NCBI GenBank assembly: GCA_001642005.1
Contig: LWCA01000075.1
Location: 1-59,927 of the forward strand
Length of the DNA stretch: 59,927 nt
From: Intoshia linei
Taxonomy: Eukaryota > Orthonectida > Rhopaluridae
Direction of reading: 5' to 3'
Part shown: positions 46,401 to 59,927 of the stretch, piece after piece
Layout of the letters: each line of letters opens with the position of its first letter
Position numbering within the stretch: position 1 is the stretch's first letter
Position numbers and translations under genes: made by a program
The notes under the pieces: generated by a model
Told to the model about the DNA's origin: nothing
The model's input: only the letters and a program-made list of their open reading frames with translations
Database searches by the model: none

Positions 46401-49400
46401 ACAAATTGTACTAATTAGTATCTAAAATAGCACAGCTTATTTAGCGTTTCCTTAAAAGTTACTTTAGGAATGGCTAACAATTGGAAACATACAGTAAATA
46501 ATAAAATCGATAAACGAGAAAATAACAACTGTGATACTAGTCAAATATCAAAACCAAAAAATAAGAAAAAAAGCAATGGATTAAAAGAATATAAAACAAA
46601 ACAGGTGAAATTACTAAACATTAACAGAAAAAAAATTATTAAACATGGATCATTGTGGTATTCTGGAAAAATTGACATGTATAAAAATTCTGCGAAAGAA
46701 AACATAAAAACAGAAATTGATACAGACATTATAAACTTATCTACAAAGAAAATTAAACCCAAAATCATTAATGTAATTCTAGCAAACCAATCTCCAAACA
46801 ATTTGAATATTAAAAAAAGTAAAAATAAAAAAATAAAATATCTTTTGTACCGTATTAACGATGCAAATGCTTTGGATAAGGTTATTAGAGATCTAAATGT
46901 GGCTTTCGACGAAATTGTAATCAAACATGTTAAAAATAAAATTAAGATTAATCTTCTAAATCAAAACGTTGATAAAAATCAATTCAATAAATTGGACACT
47001 TTATCAAAGAATTCAAAAATTAATAAAACTCAAATTATCAATATTTTCTCGATTAATGCTCAAAAAATTAAAAGTGTTTGGGATTTTTTTCGAAATGAAA
47101 ACTATTACATAGCTAGCAGATATTTTACAGTTTCTTGTCTGGAAGTTAAAAAAATTATTGAAGATATTTATGGTGTCAATCAATATTCAAATGGGTAATA
47201 TTTAAACTTGAATTTTATGGCATTTACATATTATTTTAATTGTTATGTTTAGTTTGATCCAAAGGTGGAAAAAATCGGAAGAAACTCTAACCAGACAACC
47301 TCAAATGGAAGGTTTTCAATGCAAGCCAAATTTACAAGACTTGAATCTACAAAAAAACGAAACAAAAAAAAATGACCCACACGATAAACATGAAAAATTA
47401 ACAATTTTACAAAAACAAATATTAGACGGTAACAAAAGAAGATTAAAAAACCGACAAAAATTGTATAATGAATACAAAAAAATTATGAATACTGACAAAA
47501 AAAGTCTACAAAATGAAGAATTTGGTTTAGTAGAGGAGAAAGGCAAAAGAATCAAACAATTAAAACCCATTTATGAAAAAATTAACAAAAAAAATCCAGA
47601 AATAAGTAAATTTGCAGATTCTTGGGTCCCACCTTCCAAAAAAATTAAAGCAAACTCTATTGACATTTTTGATGGAATTAAAAAAAATGTACCATCAAAT
47701 TCTTCAGTCAAAAGTAAATATTCTAATGGTACCTCATCCAAGAATGGAAAATCTCGTCGATCTAAAAAAAGTTCCATATCACCTGGTGGTAATGCATTTA
47801 CTATGGACGAAAAATCAAATATCGCTGAAATTTCCGTATCTACTCAAGAAAAACGTAATTTTTTTATATATACAAATTTTGTATTAATTGCACATTTAAT
47901 TTAACTTTTAATTTTTTAGCTATTGTACCATCTATATCAAATAGTATACAACAAAATAATGTTGAAGACGATTACAATGTCGGTGCAAGTCTCGGAGACG
48001 GTAACTTTGCTGTAGTCAAAAAAGCAAAAAATAAATTAACCAATGAAGAATTTGCATTAAAAATTATAGATAAAATGAAAATGAAGAAAAAGAAAAATAT
48101 GATTGAATCTGAAATATACATTATGAAACAATGTAAACATGATAATATTGTCCGATTTTATGAAAGTTACCATACTGAAAATTATACTTATTTAGTATTA
48201 GAATTGGTGAAGGTAATGCATTTTTTAAAAAAAAGTTTATATAATAAATTTATTATTTAAATTCAAAATTTAAATATTGAGTTACCATTTGAAATATTTT
48301 TCAGTCTTCTAAGATGCTCTTTCATTAATTTTGATCAATTGTATTGATTTTGTAAAGGGTTTTCGTGGACTAAAGGAAAGATACATTCTGATTGAGGCGA
48401 TAAAATGTTATGAATATTACCTGTACATTATAATTGAGAAAATTGCGCTAAAAATTAACTAATCAATATGGTAACTTGAAAATTGCTAATATCTTATTAA
48501 TGCTAGACAATAGTCAATTTTTGTTTGCTGTATTTTTTATTTACTCGTTAAGACATGTCAAATTAAAAATATTTTCTTTTTAAAATTAATATTTAATTTA
48601 ATTTCTTTTTAATTTTCGCTTTATCAGCATCTTAAAGATATCAAATATATTATTGCGTTTTTTTTAATATTTTATATATTATTTAATAATTTCCGTAGAT
48701 ACAATCAAACATTTTCATTGATTTGTCATTTTTTGTTGACTCGTTTAGTTTTTATGTTAATTACATTTCAATTTGGGAAATTCATGTTTTTTTAAAATCT
48801 AAATTTATATGAATTCGTAAATTTTTATAAAAAAATTCATTTAGGGAGGCGATTTATTTGATTACATCTCAAAGAATGTTAAATTTAATGAAAGAGAAAG
48901 TTCAATAATGATTGAATCTGTTGCAAATGCTCTTTTTTATCTGCATTCTCAAAACATTTGTCACCGTGATGTTAAACCAGAAAATTTGTTGGTAATAATA
49001 ATTATACAATATTACAAATATTTCAAGCTTAATTCAAAAAATTTGAATTAAATTGAATTTCGAAATCAAATTTCTTTGTTTTTATCGTTTTATTTTAGTT
49101 CTTTATTTTTAGTTTAACCTTTTTTAATTTACGTTACTAAATAGTTGACAAAATTTATGATGCATTTGAATTTTACCTTTCTTAATGGTTACTTTGAATT
49201 AAGATAAAATTTCCCTAGATATGGTGTGATTTAAAAATACAATACTATTAATTTATTTTGTTTTAGGTATACCATCAAAACGATAATAAAATTTCATTAA
49301 AACTCACCGATTTTGGTCTAGCCGTTTATGTAAATAAACCATTACACCTAGTTTGCGGTACACCAACATATGTAGCACCAGAAATATTGAATGAAACTGG

Positions 49401-50301
49401 TAATCACTAGAAAAATATGTTTATCAATAACTGTTAATTAGGATATGGATTGGAAGTGGACATTTGGGCTCTCGGTGTAATAACCTACATTTTATTATGT
49501 GGTTTTCCACCGTTCAGAAGTGTTGATCGTAAACAATCTGAACTTTTTGATCTCATTAGAAAGGGTCATTTTATATTTTTAGAACCCTACTGGAATGGAA
49601 TTTCAAAAGGTATTAACTTTTCAAAAATTAAAAATTTTATATAAAGTTAATGATTAATAATTTAAAGTAATGATGCTATATTTCAAAGTAAAATTTCAAT
49701 ATTTTTGGAGTAAACCGTTGGGATGAATTTTTTTTTGCAGAAAATGTATTTTAAAATGTAGCATCATGTATGACAGCATCAATGTCAGGTTTCTCAATTC
49801 GGGGTACATTTATGAAATTTGTAAGTGAATAAAATTGCGATTTTATGTGCTAAATATTCAAATATATGAATACAACATAGAAATTATCCCGATCTAAACA
49901 TAAATCACGTTAAAGTGTAATTGTTTAATGATTAAAATAAATATTTAAAGTGTCATTTGAAATAAAATTAATGCCCAGAGACATTTGTATTTACTAAATT
50001 TTTTAATCTACAATAGTTGTAATAGTTTTATTTAGCCGCAAAAATGTTTATAAGTCGTATGATTGTAGTGTCGACAAACATACGGCATAATGTGTTGCAA
50101 ATATTGAGTAATTCATGGATAGTGTCTAATGGATTACAAAATACCGCAAATTTGAAAATCAGACAGTCAGTTAGACGTAAACAATTGCAACAAGAAGCTA
50201 AATATATACAACAAGGTACAGTTATGCCAAATCTAAACAACAAGATACCTAATTCTAGAAAATCGGAAAAAGGCATTAGAGCTGCCATCTCCATAAAATA
50301 A
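43427..50301 (+). CDS. DCLK: Doublecortin-like kinase (DCLK)
   Basis: Nine exons (43427-43622, 43693-43893, 46468-47194, 47253-47854, 47920-48212, 48845-48991, 49267-49399, 49442-49609, 50036-50301) give 910 residues. DCLKs bind microtubules through tandem DCX domains and carry a CaMK-family kinase. DCX1 is clear at about 38-130 ([36 protein letters not shown]). DCX2 at about 235-365 is more divergent but keeps the spacing and [19 protein letters not shown] Lys/Ser/Asn-rich linker (375-595) follows. The kinase (about 597-855) has [45 protein letters not shown] and [20 protein letters not shown]. The last exon restores the helix AKMFISRM and SWI end of the kinase domain. All motifs are intact, so an active enzyme is expected. 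Intron 2 is 2.6 kb and holds a hAT-like MITE. Confidence 0.95.
45350..45573. mobile_element. hAT-like MITE in DCLK intron 2
   Basis: Imperfect inverted ends CAGGGGTGGACAACC and CGTTGCCCATCCTTG enclose 224 bp. No clear target duplication. Terminal sequence resembles the other CAGGGG elements of the window. Confidence 0.5.
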
Positions 50302-52100
50302 CTTGTCATTTACCATTGTAAATATACACAGTAAAACTTATTCTTTAAATTACTATTTTGAAGGAAAAAATTAACGAAAAACAACATGGTTAAATGTTAA
50401 AATGTTGATAATTTACGCAAGTTAGATTCTACTTATCGGAGAGTAGTTAGAATGGGAATATTTCTATAAATTTTTTAATTTAATTTCTTTGAGCTTCGAT
50501 GTATAATATATCAATAGTCATACCTATCGAGATAACGTTCGTTAGGAATTACAAGATGTTAATGAAAATATTGCATGATCAACAAAAATATTTTAATTTT
50601 AAATAATTTAACATTGATTATTCTAACAATGGAACCATATTATTATATCCAAGACTCGAATGAATGGATAACATTCATAATTTTTTGTTTCATTTGATTG
50701 TTGAGTTTGTTATTCAATTTAAAAATTTCAAGAAATTACCACATGCAAAAGTATTAACAATTTCCGTATCATATTCAATTTCGTTTGTATAATTCATCCT
50801 GGCAGTGTAGCACAAAATCACAGTAATCGTTAATATCAAAAAATTACCCATTTTCAAAATGTATATAAAATAATAAATTATGTAAATTAATATTTATTAT
50901 TGCTACTTTATCATAAAGTTTATGAAATCATATAAAGCTTTTAATTGGTCAAAGTTATTTTTATTTGAACCTAATTTTATTCCTTATTTACAGTTCCCGA
51001 TAGTGGGTCTCAAATTAGTGTGGATGCTATCTAGACGTGCATTTTAAATTTTAAGATTTTATGTAAAATTGAATTAAGAAAAAATATATGGGCCATTCCA
51101 TATAGACTTGTGAATAATTTTATACATTTTCGAAAAATTGCAAATTGACGATTAAAAACACTAACACAACATAATAGCATGCAAATATTTAGTTATTTAA
51201 CAGTAACTCGCCCTAGGGCAGGAATTCCCAACCTTATATATCTCGCGCCTTGAAAAATGTTACAAAGTTGTATTAGTCGCAGTATTAATAGCCATGTGCA
51301 GATTCAAATCTATGCTAACATTTCTACTTGCATAAAACTAAAATTTACAAAAAATGGAATTTTATTATCTATTATAATACTAGTATTACACGGTGCGACA
51401 AAATTAAAATTTTTGCGCTCCTTACCCAAAAAACTACGTACATCATTAAAAGCTTAAAAACTTCTTTTAAAGTTTTCTGTTAAAGATAGATGGAACATAT
51501 GATTTTTCAAAATCTTATCAATTTCAGGGCCTATAAAAACCCATTTTTATAATTACAACTCATTTGTGATAAATTTGAATAAGTAATATAATTTAAATAC
51601 ATAGCGTTGCAAAAGTCTACATTAATATGAAGAAATTAATTTATTATTTAGAATTTTGAGAGTGGAATAACTTTTGAACCCGATCTCTAAATATAATTCT
51701 CAATTATACAATTTGTTATCTAGAACTTAAGTGTTCTAATGATATACATTTTATCTGATCGTATTTTTCAGTTTCGCACCGTGTTATGTTATTTATAATT
51801 ATAAATAATTGTTTGATATTTAATTTAATATATAAAAATACAAATATGACGTTATATAATGTTTCAATAACGACGAAAATACTAAAATAATAAATTAATA
51901 TACATGAAATGAAATAATTTTTAATAGGATGCTAGAATTAAGTTCAGCGGTGCTAGAAAAACTATTTTTATATTTTGACTAAAAAATTTGATAAAATAAT
52001 GAAATTAATTATATGTTTCGTTTTATGATGCTGATTGTTGCGAAAATGTTTCCAAATTGTACTTTTTCTTATCGATTTTTTTATATTTACAATTTAAATA

Positions 52101-52736
52101 CAGTATTCTCTCTATAACTCGCCATCCTTGGGATCTCGAAAAAGTGTGCAAGATAGGGAATTTGGCGAAATAGAAAATTTAAAATTATAGAAACAACCAA
52201 TAAAACCTTTAAATGAAAGGTTAAATTGCAATAAAATTATAAATTATAACAAAAATTGTAAAATTTAATACAAAATAATTAAACTCTATCCTATCAAAAA
52301 TTTATTTTGACAACTGAAATTAATTAATTATTTTTTAAATTCAATATTTTCTAAAAATTACATTTGAATTAAAAATGGTTTACTAAAAAGTAAATCCAGA
52401 AATAGAATAGAATATAAATACAATTTTTTGTAAGCGTAATATACAGATTGCCCTTTTTAAATAAATGTAGTATCCATCTGTTATTCTGTATTAATAATTA
52501 TTAAACCTTCTCTGTTACGATTTAGAAGCATTTTAAATTTCAACGTTGTTTCAAACTTAAGTACATAAAATCTTAACTAATTTTGAAAAATGGTTTTAAA
52601 ACTTTTAGGTTTTATATTTTAAATTAATGGCGAGTAAGAGAATAGGCGAGATATAGAATAAAATGTCAATATTTCCATATTACAGTAATAATCGTATGGC
52701 GATATACAGAATTGGCGAGTTGTGGAAAAAATACTG
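52101..52736. mobile_element. Pogo/Tigger-like MITE
   Basis: Ends CAGTATTCTCTCTATAACTCGCC and, inverted, CAGTATTTTTTCCACAACTCGCC, flanked by TA on both sides. The CAGTA terminus with TA duplication is typical of pogo-superfamily elements. 636 bp without a transposase frame. Confidence 0.75.
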
Positions 52737-53830
52737 TATAATTCCTTCGGAATGTTTTTCCATTGCTACGCAATTTTTAAATTTAAAATTTTCATTTTCA
52801 AAACATTTTGAACAACATCTACGCTAACGAATTTATAAAAGTTTTGATACTAACTTAATTTGAAAATGCTAAAAAGAAAAGTAACATTCACAAGAAAAAA
52901 GGCCAAAAGTATAAACATTGACACTGACATTTGACAACATTGATATAAACACTGAATATGCTGTTTTCATATTTTCATTTATGTTAATTGATAAGATTTT
53001 TGGAGTATATACGAAATAAAAAAAATGAATACTAAAGTGCTTTTTTACTGTGAAGGCGTCACTTTGTCACATTGATTTTTTGTGTGTATTCAATGGATAT
53101 AACTGTATCAACTGTTGTTTTTTTAAATTCTAGGTCTATTTTCATTATTTAGAAAAGGGCAATCTGGCATTTTGGTCATGAAAATGCACTTTTTCCAGGT
53201 TGCCATTTACGATAATGCTTATGATTTTAAAAACTATCCCAGAATTTATGTTTTATAAAATTTAGGACATGTTTCATTTTTAAAACAAAGCGTAATTTGA
53301 GGTTTTGACAATAAAGGTATGCGTTTCTGAGGATGAGATTTACGAAAATGTTAATGATTTAATAACGCGTCCAAGAATGTTTTTTTTTGCATTGTAGTAC
53401 ATTTTTGCGCTGATTTATTTTTTAACAAATGGGGAAATTGGATTTTTGACCCTGAAGGACTCAAATTCGGAAACTAAAAAATAGATACAGTGAAACTCGT
53501 TTAAATACAAGTCAAAAATTCTTGAAAAATTTCATTTGCAATTGTAGAGGTAATTTATAAATAATAGCACATGATAATTATCATTATAATCATTAATGTG
53601 GATGTTAGTAGTTTTTTTGGAAATTTTATAGTGCAGGTGGTGTAAAATGCTGCATCTTCCAAATTTATATCTAATTTAATTATTTTTTTTGTATTGTCAT
53701 TTTTGATTAATTACTCAACTTTTTCCAATCCTGAACTTAATTTTCAAATTTTTGGAACGCCCCTATGAACAGGTTATTGGAAAGATGTATTAGAAATTGA
53801 TATTTTTTAATTCTACGATTGTTAATTTTT

Positions 53831-54503
53831 TCATGATATTGACATGATTTTTAGCATGATAGTTATTCTGGTTTTAATGGTTTTAAGATTATAATTTTCG
53901 ATAAGTGTGTGAATTATAGAAAATGATATTTTACAGTTAAAATTTTTAAGGTGCTCGATTTTGGTTTTTAAATAATAGTCTATGTCAATATATTTGTTTG
54001 CAATATTTTCCATACTTTTTTTTAAAACACTACTGATATGAACATTATTTAATGATAATAATTTATTACTATTTTTAATAATCCCTCTAGCTTGGTTTAC
54101 AGTGATATTAAATAATCTAGCTATCTTATGAGGTCCATAATTTTTATCTCTCGATTCAACCGCTATTTCTTTTCTTCTCTCCAGTGTTAAGTCTTTTGAT
54201 CTTTTAAATGGTGAAATAAATTTTATGATAAAAGTGTGCTTTATTTTTAATGTTTTCGAGATTTTTTAAGGATAATGTATATGAAAAATAGAACTCGTAA
54301 TAAATGCTGTGGTTTAAAACGAAGATGTGCATTATTTTTAACTGTTCAAAATTGTTAAAATTTAAGAATTCACATTTATATGGGAAATAGAGTACCCGCA
54401 AAATAAGAAATTTATCCATATAGTATTTAATGTTGAAATTAATATTTTTTTTTTTTTAAATCTACCAAAAATAAAAAAGTGTGCTTTAAATCGACAACCA
54501 CTG
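53831..54503 (-). mobile_element. Pogo-like transposase N-terminal fragment with one terminus
   Basis: Minus-strand reading from about 54215 gives a basic HTH segment, RSKDLTLERRKEIAVES then GPHKIARLFNITVNQARGII, resembling the CENP-B/pogo N-terminal DNA-binding domain. It continues to a stop at 53831. The upstream terminus CAGTGGTTGTCGATTTAAAG starts at 54503 next to TA. The catalytic domain is absent, so it is a truncated copy. Confidence 0.5.
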
Positions 54504-54783
54504 TATACATGAATAATGTACTAGCCCTAACTGTTTTTTAACACTTTCAAAGCCTAATTAGTTATATATGACTTATAAAATATATAGAAGCTTATAAATT
54601 GGTAAAATTATTAAAACTAAAAATACACTGTATGTATAAAAATTTTAAAAAAATATTAATCACCGTTTTCCTAATTTTTTGCGAAACATCAATTCCAGAA
54701 CTAAGACCAAATTGCAAACTGAAAACAGCTTATGTCGTAAATTAAATTCGATGGATAAGAAATATCTAATCTTATATATGACA

Positions 54784-56087
54784 CTAGGTTGACTGTTATG
54801 TACTACGTACAAACAGCACCTAGCTCTGTCGAGACCACAATTTTATTCTACCAAATGAATAAATTCACGTTGAAAATTTAACTTACAAATCCTACTATTC
54901 ACTAGTATCAATCCTTTAAAGGAGTGGTTCCCAAACTTGTTTCACGTGGAACCGTCATATCACGTTATCTAATACTTTAAAGTGAATTATTCCATCTTAA
55001 TTTTGTTTTGTTAAAATTTTTGTAAAGAATTTAAAAACAATTGTTATCCCATTTTTTTAATTTACGAGACAAAATGTGTTGTATAATCTTAAAAATAAAG
55101 TAAAAACAGTAGACTAGTAAACTGTAGTTTTAATTTAAAATTTAAAAAAATGTAATGAAAATGAGAATTTGAAAATGAAAAAAAAAACCGAAAGAATCAT
55201 TTATATAGATTTCCACCTATATTTCTTTATTGGAAATGTATATTTATTCAATGCACAGTTTTTTTTGAAATTGTAGGATGATTATTTACTTTTTCATTTT
55301 TAATTTTAATCCGACATTTGAAAAATATCAATTGATAATATATTAATAAATTATTTTTCACCGGTAATGCGTAGATATCTGGAGTTAAAATTTTGTATTT
55401 ATATCAAATGGAATAAGATCTATCAGAATTATTTTTTTTTTTTTAATTTTACGACCGTTAATTATTTCAAATTTTTTGTTTTAAAAAATATTTTCAAAGT
55501 AAAAAAAAAATGAATATGAATATGCTTTTTTGATCATGAAAGCGTCACTTAATCAGATTTAACTTTTTTGTGTGAGCTAACTGGATATAACTGTATCATT
55601 CGTAATTTTTTTAAATTTTAGGGCTATTTGTGTGCTAATCTGTGTTTTGACCGTGGAAATTACATTTTTTTGTGGTTAAATTTATGATAATGCTTATGAA
55701 TTTTAAAACCATTCCAGAATTTATATTGTATAAATTATAAGACTTTTAATTTTTAAAAAAAAGGTAATTTGGTATTTTGGCCGTGAAAATATAAGATTTT
55801 GAAATTAAAAATTATCATAATATTGATAAATTTAAAAATTTTGATTAGACTGTGTAATTTTTATAATTCTAGTACTGGTTTGAATATAAAAACAAAAGAA
55901 AATTGGGGTTTTTAACCTTGAAGGACTCAATTTCTGAAATTAAAATTTGCGATAAAACAACACTATGAAAAAACGGTTATAAGAATATGGAATTTATAAA
56001 ACTCGAATCCCCTTACTTTATTAAATAAATTGGAACAAATAAATTAACAGATACATTTTTAACCATTTTATTTTATATAAGTAAGGA
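54784..56087 (-). mobile_element. Full-length Helitron-like element, 1.3 kb
   Basis: A minus-strand copy with both termini. CTAG at 54784-54787 is preceded by A, with hairpin CTGTTATGTACTACGTACAAACAG. The 5' end is TCCTTACTTATATAAAATAA read from 56087, flanked by T (A on the element strand). The body has the same repeated TTTTGACCNTGAAG phrases as the other copies and no ORF. Confidence 0.75.
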
Positions 56088-58875
56088 TAATAAACAACCC
56101 AAATATAAATCTTGCATTAAGTGAAATTACATCTATGTTGGTTTAACCAACTTAGTTATCGTATTTTTTATTGAAACTATAAAAAATTTTTAGACTTTTA
56201 TTTTTAAAATTTCAGTAAAAAAGAAATATCAATTTTATATTTATTAAAATGCTTTATTGACGGCTATTTTTCAGGAGAATTAAATTTAAATTTTATTTTA
56301 TTTTGATCTAATGACTGCTAGTATTGTAAAACAATACAATACAATTTTGAATCGTTGCATTTAAATGTATTCAATCAATCAAATATATTAAATCGGTTCA
56401 TCATTTGGGATTTTTACTGCATTATAATCAATTAATAATTATTAATAAAATATTTTATTAATAACAAGGATTAAAATTAATAGGTATAATAAATTGAATA
56501 TAATATTTTAATAACTTGACAATCAGCATCATAATGATCAATAAAAAATTGGCATACTGAATACTTGCTCTAATGTAAAACTATAGCGAATTTTTTGTGT
56601 GTGAGTTATCTGTCTTACTTGACAAATATCAATTTGATAATATCCAATACGTCAATCTAGCAGAGTGATAAATTAAACAATATGGCGCAATCTCATTCAT
56701 GTCGACGTGTTGAAATTTTAAACAAAAAAAACACTCAACTTTTTATCAAATTGATGTCTCAATTTCATCAATCACATACATCAATAGCAAATTAAATTTA
56801 AAAAAATTTTTTAATCCTTTTGTTATATTTATAGACGTGTACATTAATACTTTTGTTACTGACTTTAAAACCCGTTAATTAAAGTCAATGATCTTTTATT
56901 TGACTTGATGTTGGAGGGAATTTAAAATTATTAAAATGTTTTTTCTCCATCAAGACCGAATGACCATGGGCCATAGAAACGTTTTTATAACGTTAATATC
57001 TTTTGAAATTTATCAAAACATATAAATTTAGTTAAAATATACTACAGGTAGTGTATTTGATGTATACAATGAAGTTTTGGCGATAAACGTTACAAAATGG
57101 AATGGATAATGTTGAAATATTAAAAATATACGGACAAAATAAAATTCATATTTTATTTCTACCGTAACTTTTCCAATCACAAAAATTGAAAATGTTTAAA
57201 TTTTAACAAGACATTTTAAAAACAAACACATGATTTGAATTAAATTTCATTATACGAGTAATATGATATTAAACTATATTATAATATTAAAATTACAATT
57301 CATGTCAAATTAATTTTTTACACATTAAATGATTAATTAATCAACTAAAGGTTATTTGATTAATGATTTTTGTAACATTTAAAACGATTTATTTATACAG
57401 TTTAAAAATGAATATAATATATGATGGATTTATTATCTCGCTTATGGGTTAATCTATTTAATTACACCCTGAAACATAAATTAGTGTCATTTTAAATGTA
57501 CAATGAAAACGTACATTTATATTTTTAATACAATGAATTATTCTCTAAATTTTAGATCCTAAAATGTAAAAATTTAAAAATGTGGATGTAATTTCATTTT
57601 CACGACAATTTAAATGTAAATTGAGGTTTTAGTGATGTATGAAAATTGACATTAATAATTTTCTTTTTTTTATACCGTCCATTTTATTCTACCACCTTAT
57701 GTTTAAAATGATTGAGTCAGATAAAAAATTTTTATATCTTAACTGGAAATTAATATGTTAATTAATTATTTAGCAGTGTTTATTAATAAAATTAGCAGAG
57801 ATTTTTTTAATTTTATGACAATTGGGTTTTTTATTTTACAAAAATATGAGTAATTTGTTGTTTTGACAATGAAGATGCAAGTTTTTGAGGTAGAAGTTTA
57901 TTGTAATGCTCATAACTTAAAAAGTAGCATATAATTTGTGTTTATTAAAATTATAAGACTCGTTTTATTTAAAAATAATAAATGGTAAATAGTGGTTTTG
58001 ATCATGAAGGTACCGATTTTTCATTTTAAAATGTATCTTAATTTCTGTACTGGAAATGCTGATTTAGATTTTATTTTTTTAAAATTCTGGGATTCATTTT
58101 TGTAAATAAATGACATTATGTATTGTTCGTTAAAAATTTTTAGAGTATATTTAAATTTTAAGTAAAGGCTCGAATAGGATTGATTTGGCTTGATGTGACT
58201 CAAGTACAAAAGATAATAATTTATTTTCAATAAAAAATTGTAAATTCATCCTACCATATTGGGTCCATGGAAAATAATGAAATTAAATAGATCCGTCAAG
58301 CAAAACATAATATAAATTTTTATTGTTTACCCATATTTCTTATTTTACAGTTTTTTCATATATTTTTCATGATTTATTTACTCATTATTACAATTAACAT
58401 TTACAATTTAACATTATTTGTACACTTAGTCCATTTTTATTGTTTCATATTTCATTTTATGAATTAAAATTATTATAAATTAATTAAATCTGTTAGTTTT
58501 AACATAATTTTTTGAGTATAGATTTTTTTGTGTGGTTCGCGTAATAATTATTTTTCACATTTGGCCCGCCAAGCAAATTGAGTCTGACACCCCTGGTATA
58601 GAGATCCATTTTTGAAAATTTTTTTTATAAGGGGCCAACCACTTCAATCTTACCCGTGCCTACTGCTGACTCTCCACGGTTGGACATACAGACACACACA
58701 GAAATTCAATTTTATATAAGTAAAGGATTACAGATTACACCGAGAAGTCATCGGTATTATGGAGTCCTGATTATTCAAAAATTTGAAAAACCGGTTATCG
58801 AATATCTCCGGTTATTTGAACAACGATTATCCGATTAATCGGAATTTAAAATTTTTAACATAAAAAAACCAATAG

Positions 58876-59337
58876 TCCTTACTTATATAATATGCTACGC
58901 GATTTTTGTTTGTGTGTGTGTACCACTTTATTGAAATAACTAACACTCTTAGAGGTTTATAAAGACCACATTTCAATTACAGTTTTTTCTGAACCGTATA
59001 ATAAGATAAATTTCAACCTCCCAATTTCACATCTTACGGGTTAAAAACCCCTATTGTCCCTCCTATTGGAAATCAAACGAGTTGAAGAATTTAAAAAAAT
59101 ATATACGCTGATACGGATTTTAAAATCATGAACATTATCATAATTTTAAATTTAACAAAATTATATCTTCAGAGCCAAAATCCCAAATTACTCTTCTTTT
59201 TTTAATGCAAACTACCCTAGAATTTGAAAAAATTTACAGGTGGTACAGTTGTATCCTGTTAACATACACAAAAAATTTCAATCAGAATAAGTTATGACTT
59301 CACGGTCTAAAAAGCATTTTAGTATTCATATATAAAT
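58876..59337 (+). mobile_element. 3'-truncated Helitron-like element
   Basis: It starts TCCTTACTTATATAATATGC and matches the 29209 element for about 460 bp before losing similarity. The terminal hairpin is missing. On both sides lies sequence rich in CGATTAATCG-like ends, probably an older disrupted transposon. Confidence 0.6.
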
Positions 59338-59927
59338 TTTTGAAACACTGATTATTCGAAATATCTTCCGATTATTTTTCTCCGATTATTGTAAGCGATT
59401 AACGGGGTTTTCGATTAATCGAATATCATTCCCTAATCGGTATAGACTTATATCAGCTTTTTGAAGAAATTATAGAAGATATTTTTAATATTATTAACTT
59501 TATTCTAAATTATATTTATCATATTTTGTATTGTTTTTTTAACTCAAAAACCCAGCATAGTGTAACTATTTATCCTCGTCGTGTTTACAGTCTAATCTAG
59601 GAATTCTCAACTTTTTTAAACCAAATCACCTTTCATTACACCTAATTCATAAATTTCTAAATGGACGTTACCTATAATAAAATGAACTATAATTATTATA
59701 AAATCAATAATAATGGGGAAAAAATGTAAATAATTTTTAATAATTTATTTTTATGTGATCCTTGCGCTTAGTGATTAAGTGCCAACTCCTTAATTCTTAA
59801 TTTAATTCTGGTTAATTTGATGACAATATCTCTTCTTTGACATCTATTAATTTTGTTACTATTTTTTATGTTTATTTTGAATATTTTGCTTACACAACTA
59901 AATCCACTTTCAATCATGTAAAATGTT

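Larger units (their letters stand above)
50302..59927. other. Gene-poor, transposon-rich end of window
   Basis: No exon chain or conserved protein could be found on either strand. The sequence consists of Helitron-like copies (54784-56087, 58876-59337; fragments near 52990-53480 and 57770-58020), pogo-like elements (52101-52736; about 53831-54503) and AT-rich DNA. A diverged repeat shared with 28910-29130 lies near 53640-53760. Confidence 0.6.

Noticed and set aside
46132-47777. Several minus-strand hydrophobic ORFs
   Set aside because: Those from 46541 on are shadows of Lys/Asn-rich DCLK exons 3 and 4, since AAA/AAT read in reverse gives Phe/Leu/Ile-rich frames that mimic membrane proteins. 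The 46132-46404 frame lies in AT-rich DCLK intron 2 with no domain or splice support.
51257-51457. Plus-strand ORF of 66 codons downstream of a CAGGAATTCCCAACC sequence
   Set aside because: Probably part of a degenerate transposon; no conserved motif and no second terminus found.
50302-59927. Search for tRNA, rRNA, CRISPR arrays or coding genes
   Set aside because: No cloverleaf, rRNA core, direct-repeat array or exon chain was recognised; a covariance-model scan would be needed to exclude tRNAs fully.

Overview
The window is nuclear DNA from a small, very AT-rich metazoan genome. Introns are spliceosomal (GT-AG, occasionally GC-AG), the standard stop codons TAA, TAG and TGA are all used, and the gene content is animal-like: PKN, MNK, DCLK, SLC9A8, CLIP-170 and RanGAP1. 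Nine complete gene models could be assembled exon by exon. In each one the reading frame closes exactly across every junction, and the predicted length is usually close to that of the animal orthologue. Native introns are extremely short, mostly 35-60 nt and in one case apparently 26 nt. The long introns mostly hold recognisable mobile-element insertions. Such compaction recalls orthonectid or dicyemid-type simplified animals, but the species cannot be proved from this sequence.

Layout, left to right. 1-1203: AT-rich sequence with nothing recognised. 1204-5904 (+): short CLIP-170-like plus-end tracking protein. 5941-6497 (-): RNA polymerase II subunit RPB11, convergent with CLIP with 36 bp between the stop codons. 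6656-7399 (+): splicing factor PHF5A, divergent from RPB11. 7551-18290 (-): protein kinase N, 20 exons. 21006-26329 (-): Na+/H+ exchanger of the NHE8 type. 26512-27661 (+): RRP8 methyltransferase, divergent from NHE8. 27875-32336 (-): RanGAP1. 34028-40946 (+): MNK-type kinase with unusual catalytic motifs. 43427-50301 (+): doublecortin-like kinase. 50302-59927: about 9.6 kb without a recognisable gene, made of transposon remnants.

Functionally the genes are a mixed housekeeping and signalling set: transcription (RPB11), splicing (PHF5A), rRNA methylation (RRP8), Ran cycle (RanGAP1), Golgi ion exchange (NHE8), Rho-effector signalling (PKN), translation-linked signalling (MNK) and microtubules (CLIP, DCLK). 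They form tight divergent or convergent pairs but no obvious operon or single pathway.

Mobile elements dominate the rest. The main family has the structural hallmarks of a non-autonomous Helitron: it begins with TC, ends with a hairpin followed by CTAG or CTAA, and lies between A and T. About a dozen copies sit in introns and intergenic DNA. Other elements are a nearly intact Tc1-like transposon with roughly 200-bp inverted repeats inside an MNK intron, an older Tc1 remnant, hAT-type miniature elements (one with a perfect 8-bp target duplication), pogo-like elements, TA-flanked MITEs and a broken DDE-type transposase inside a PKN intron.
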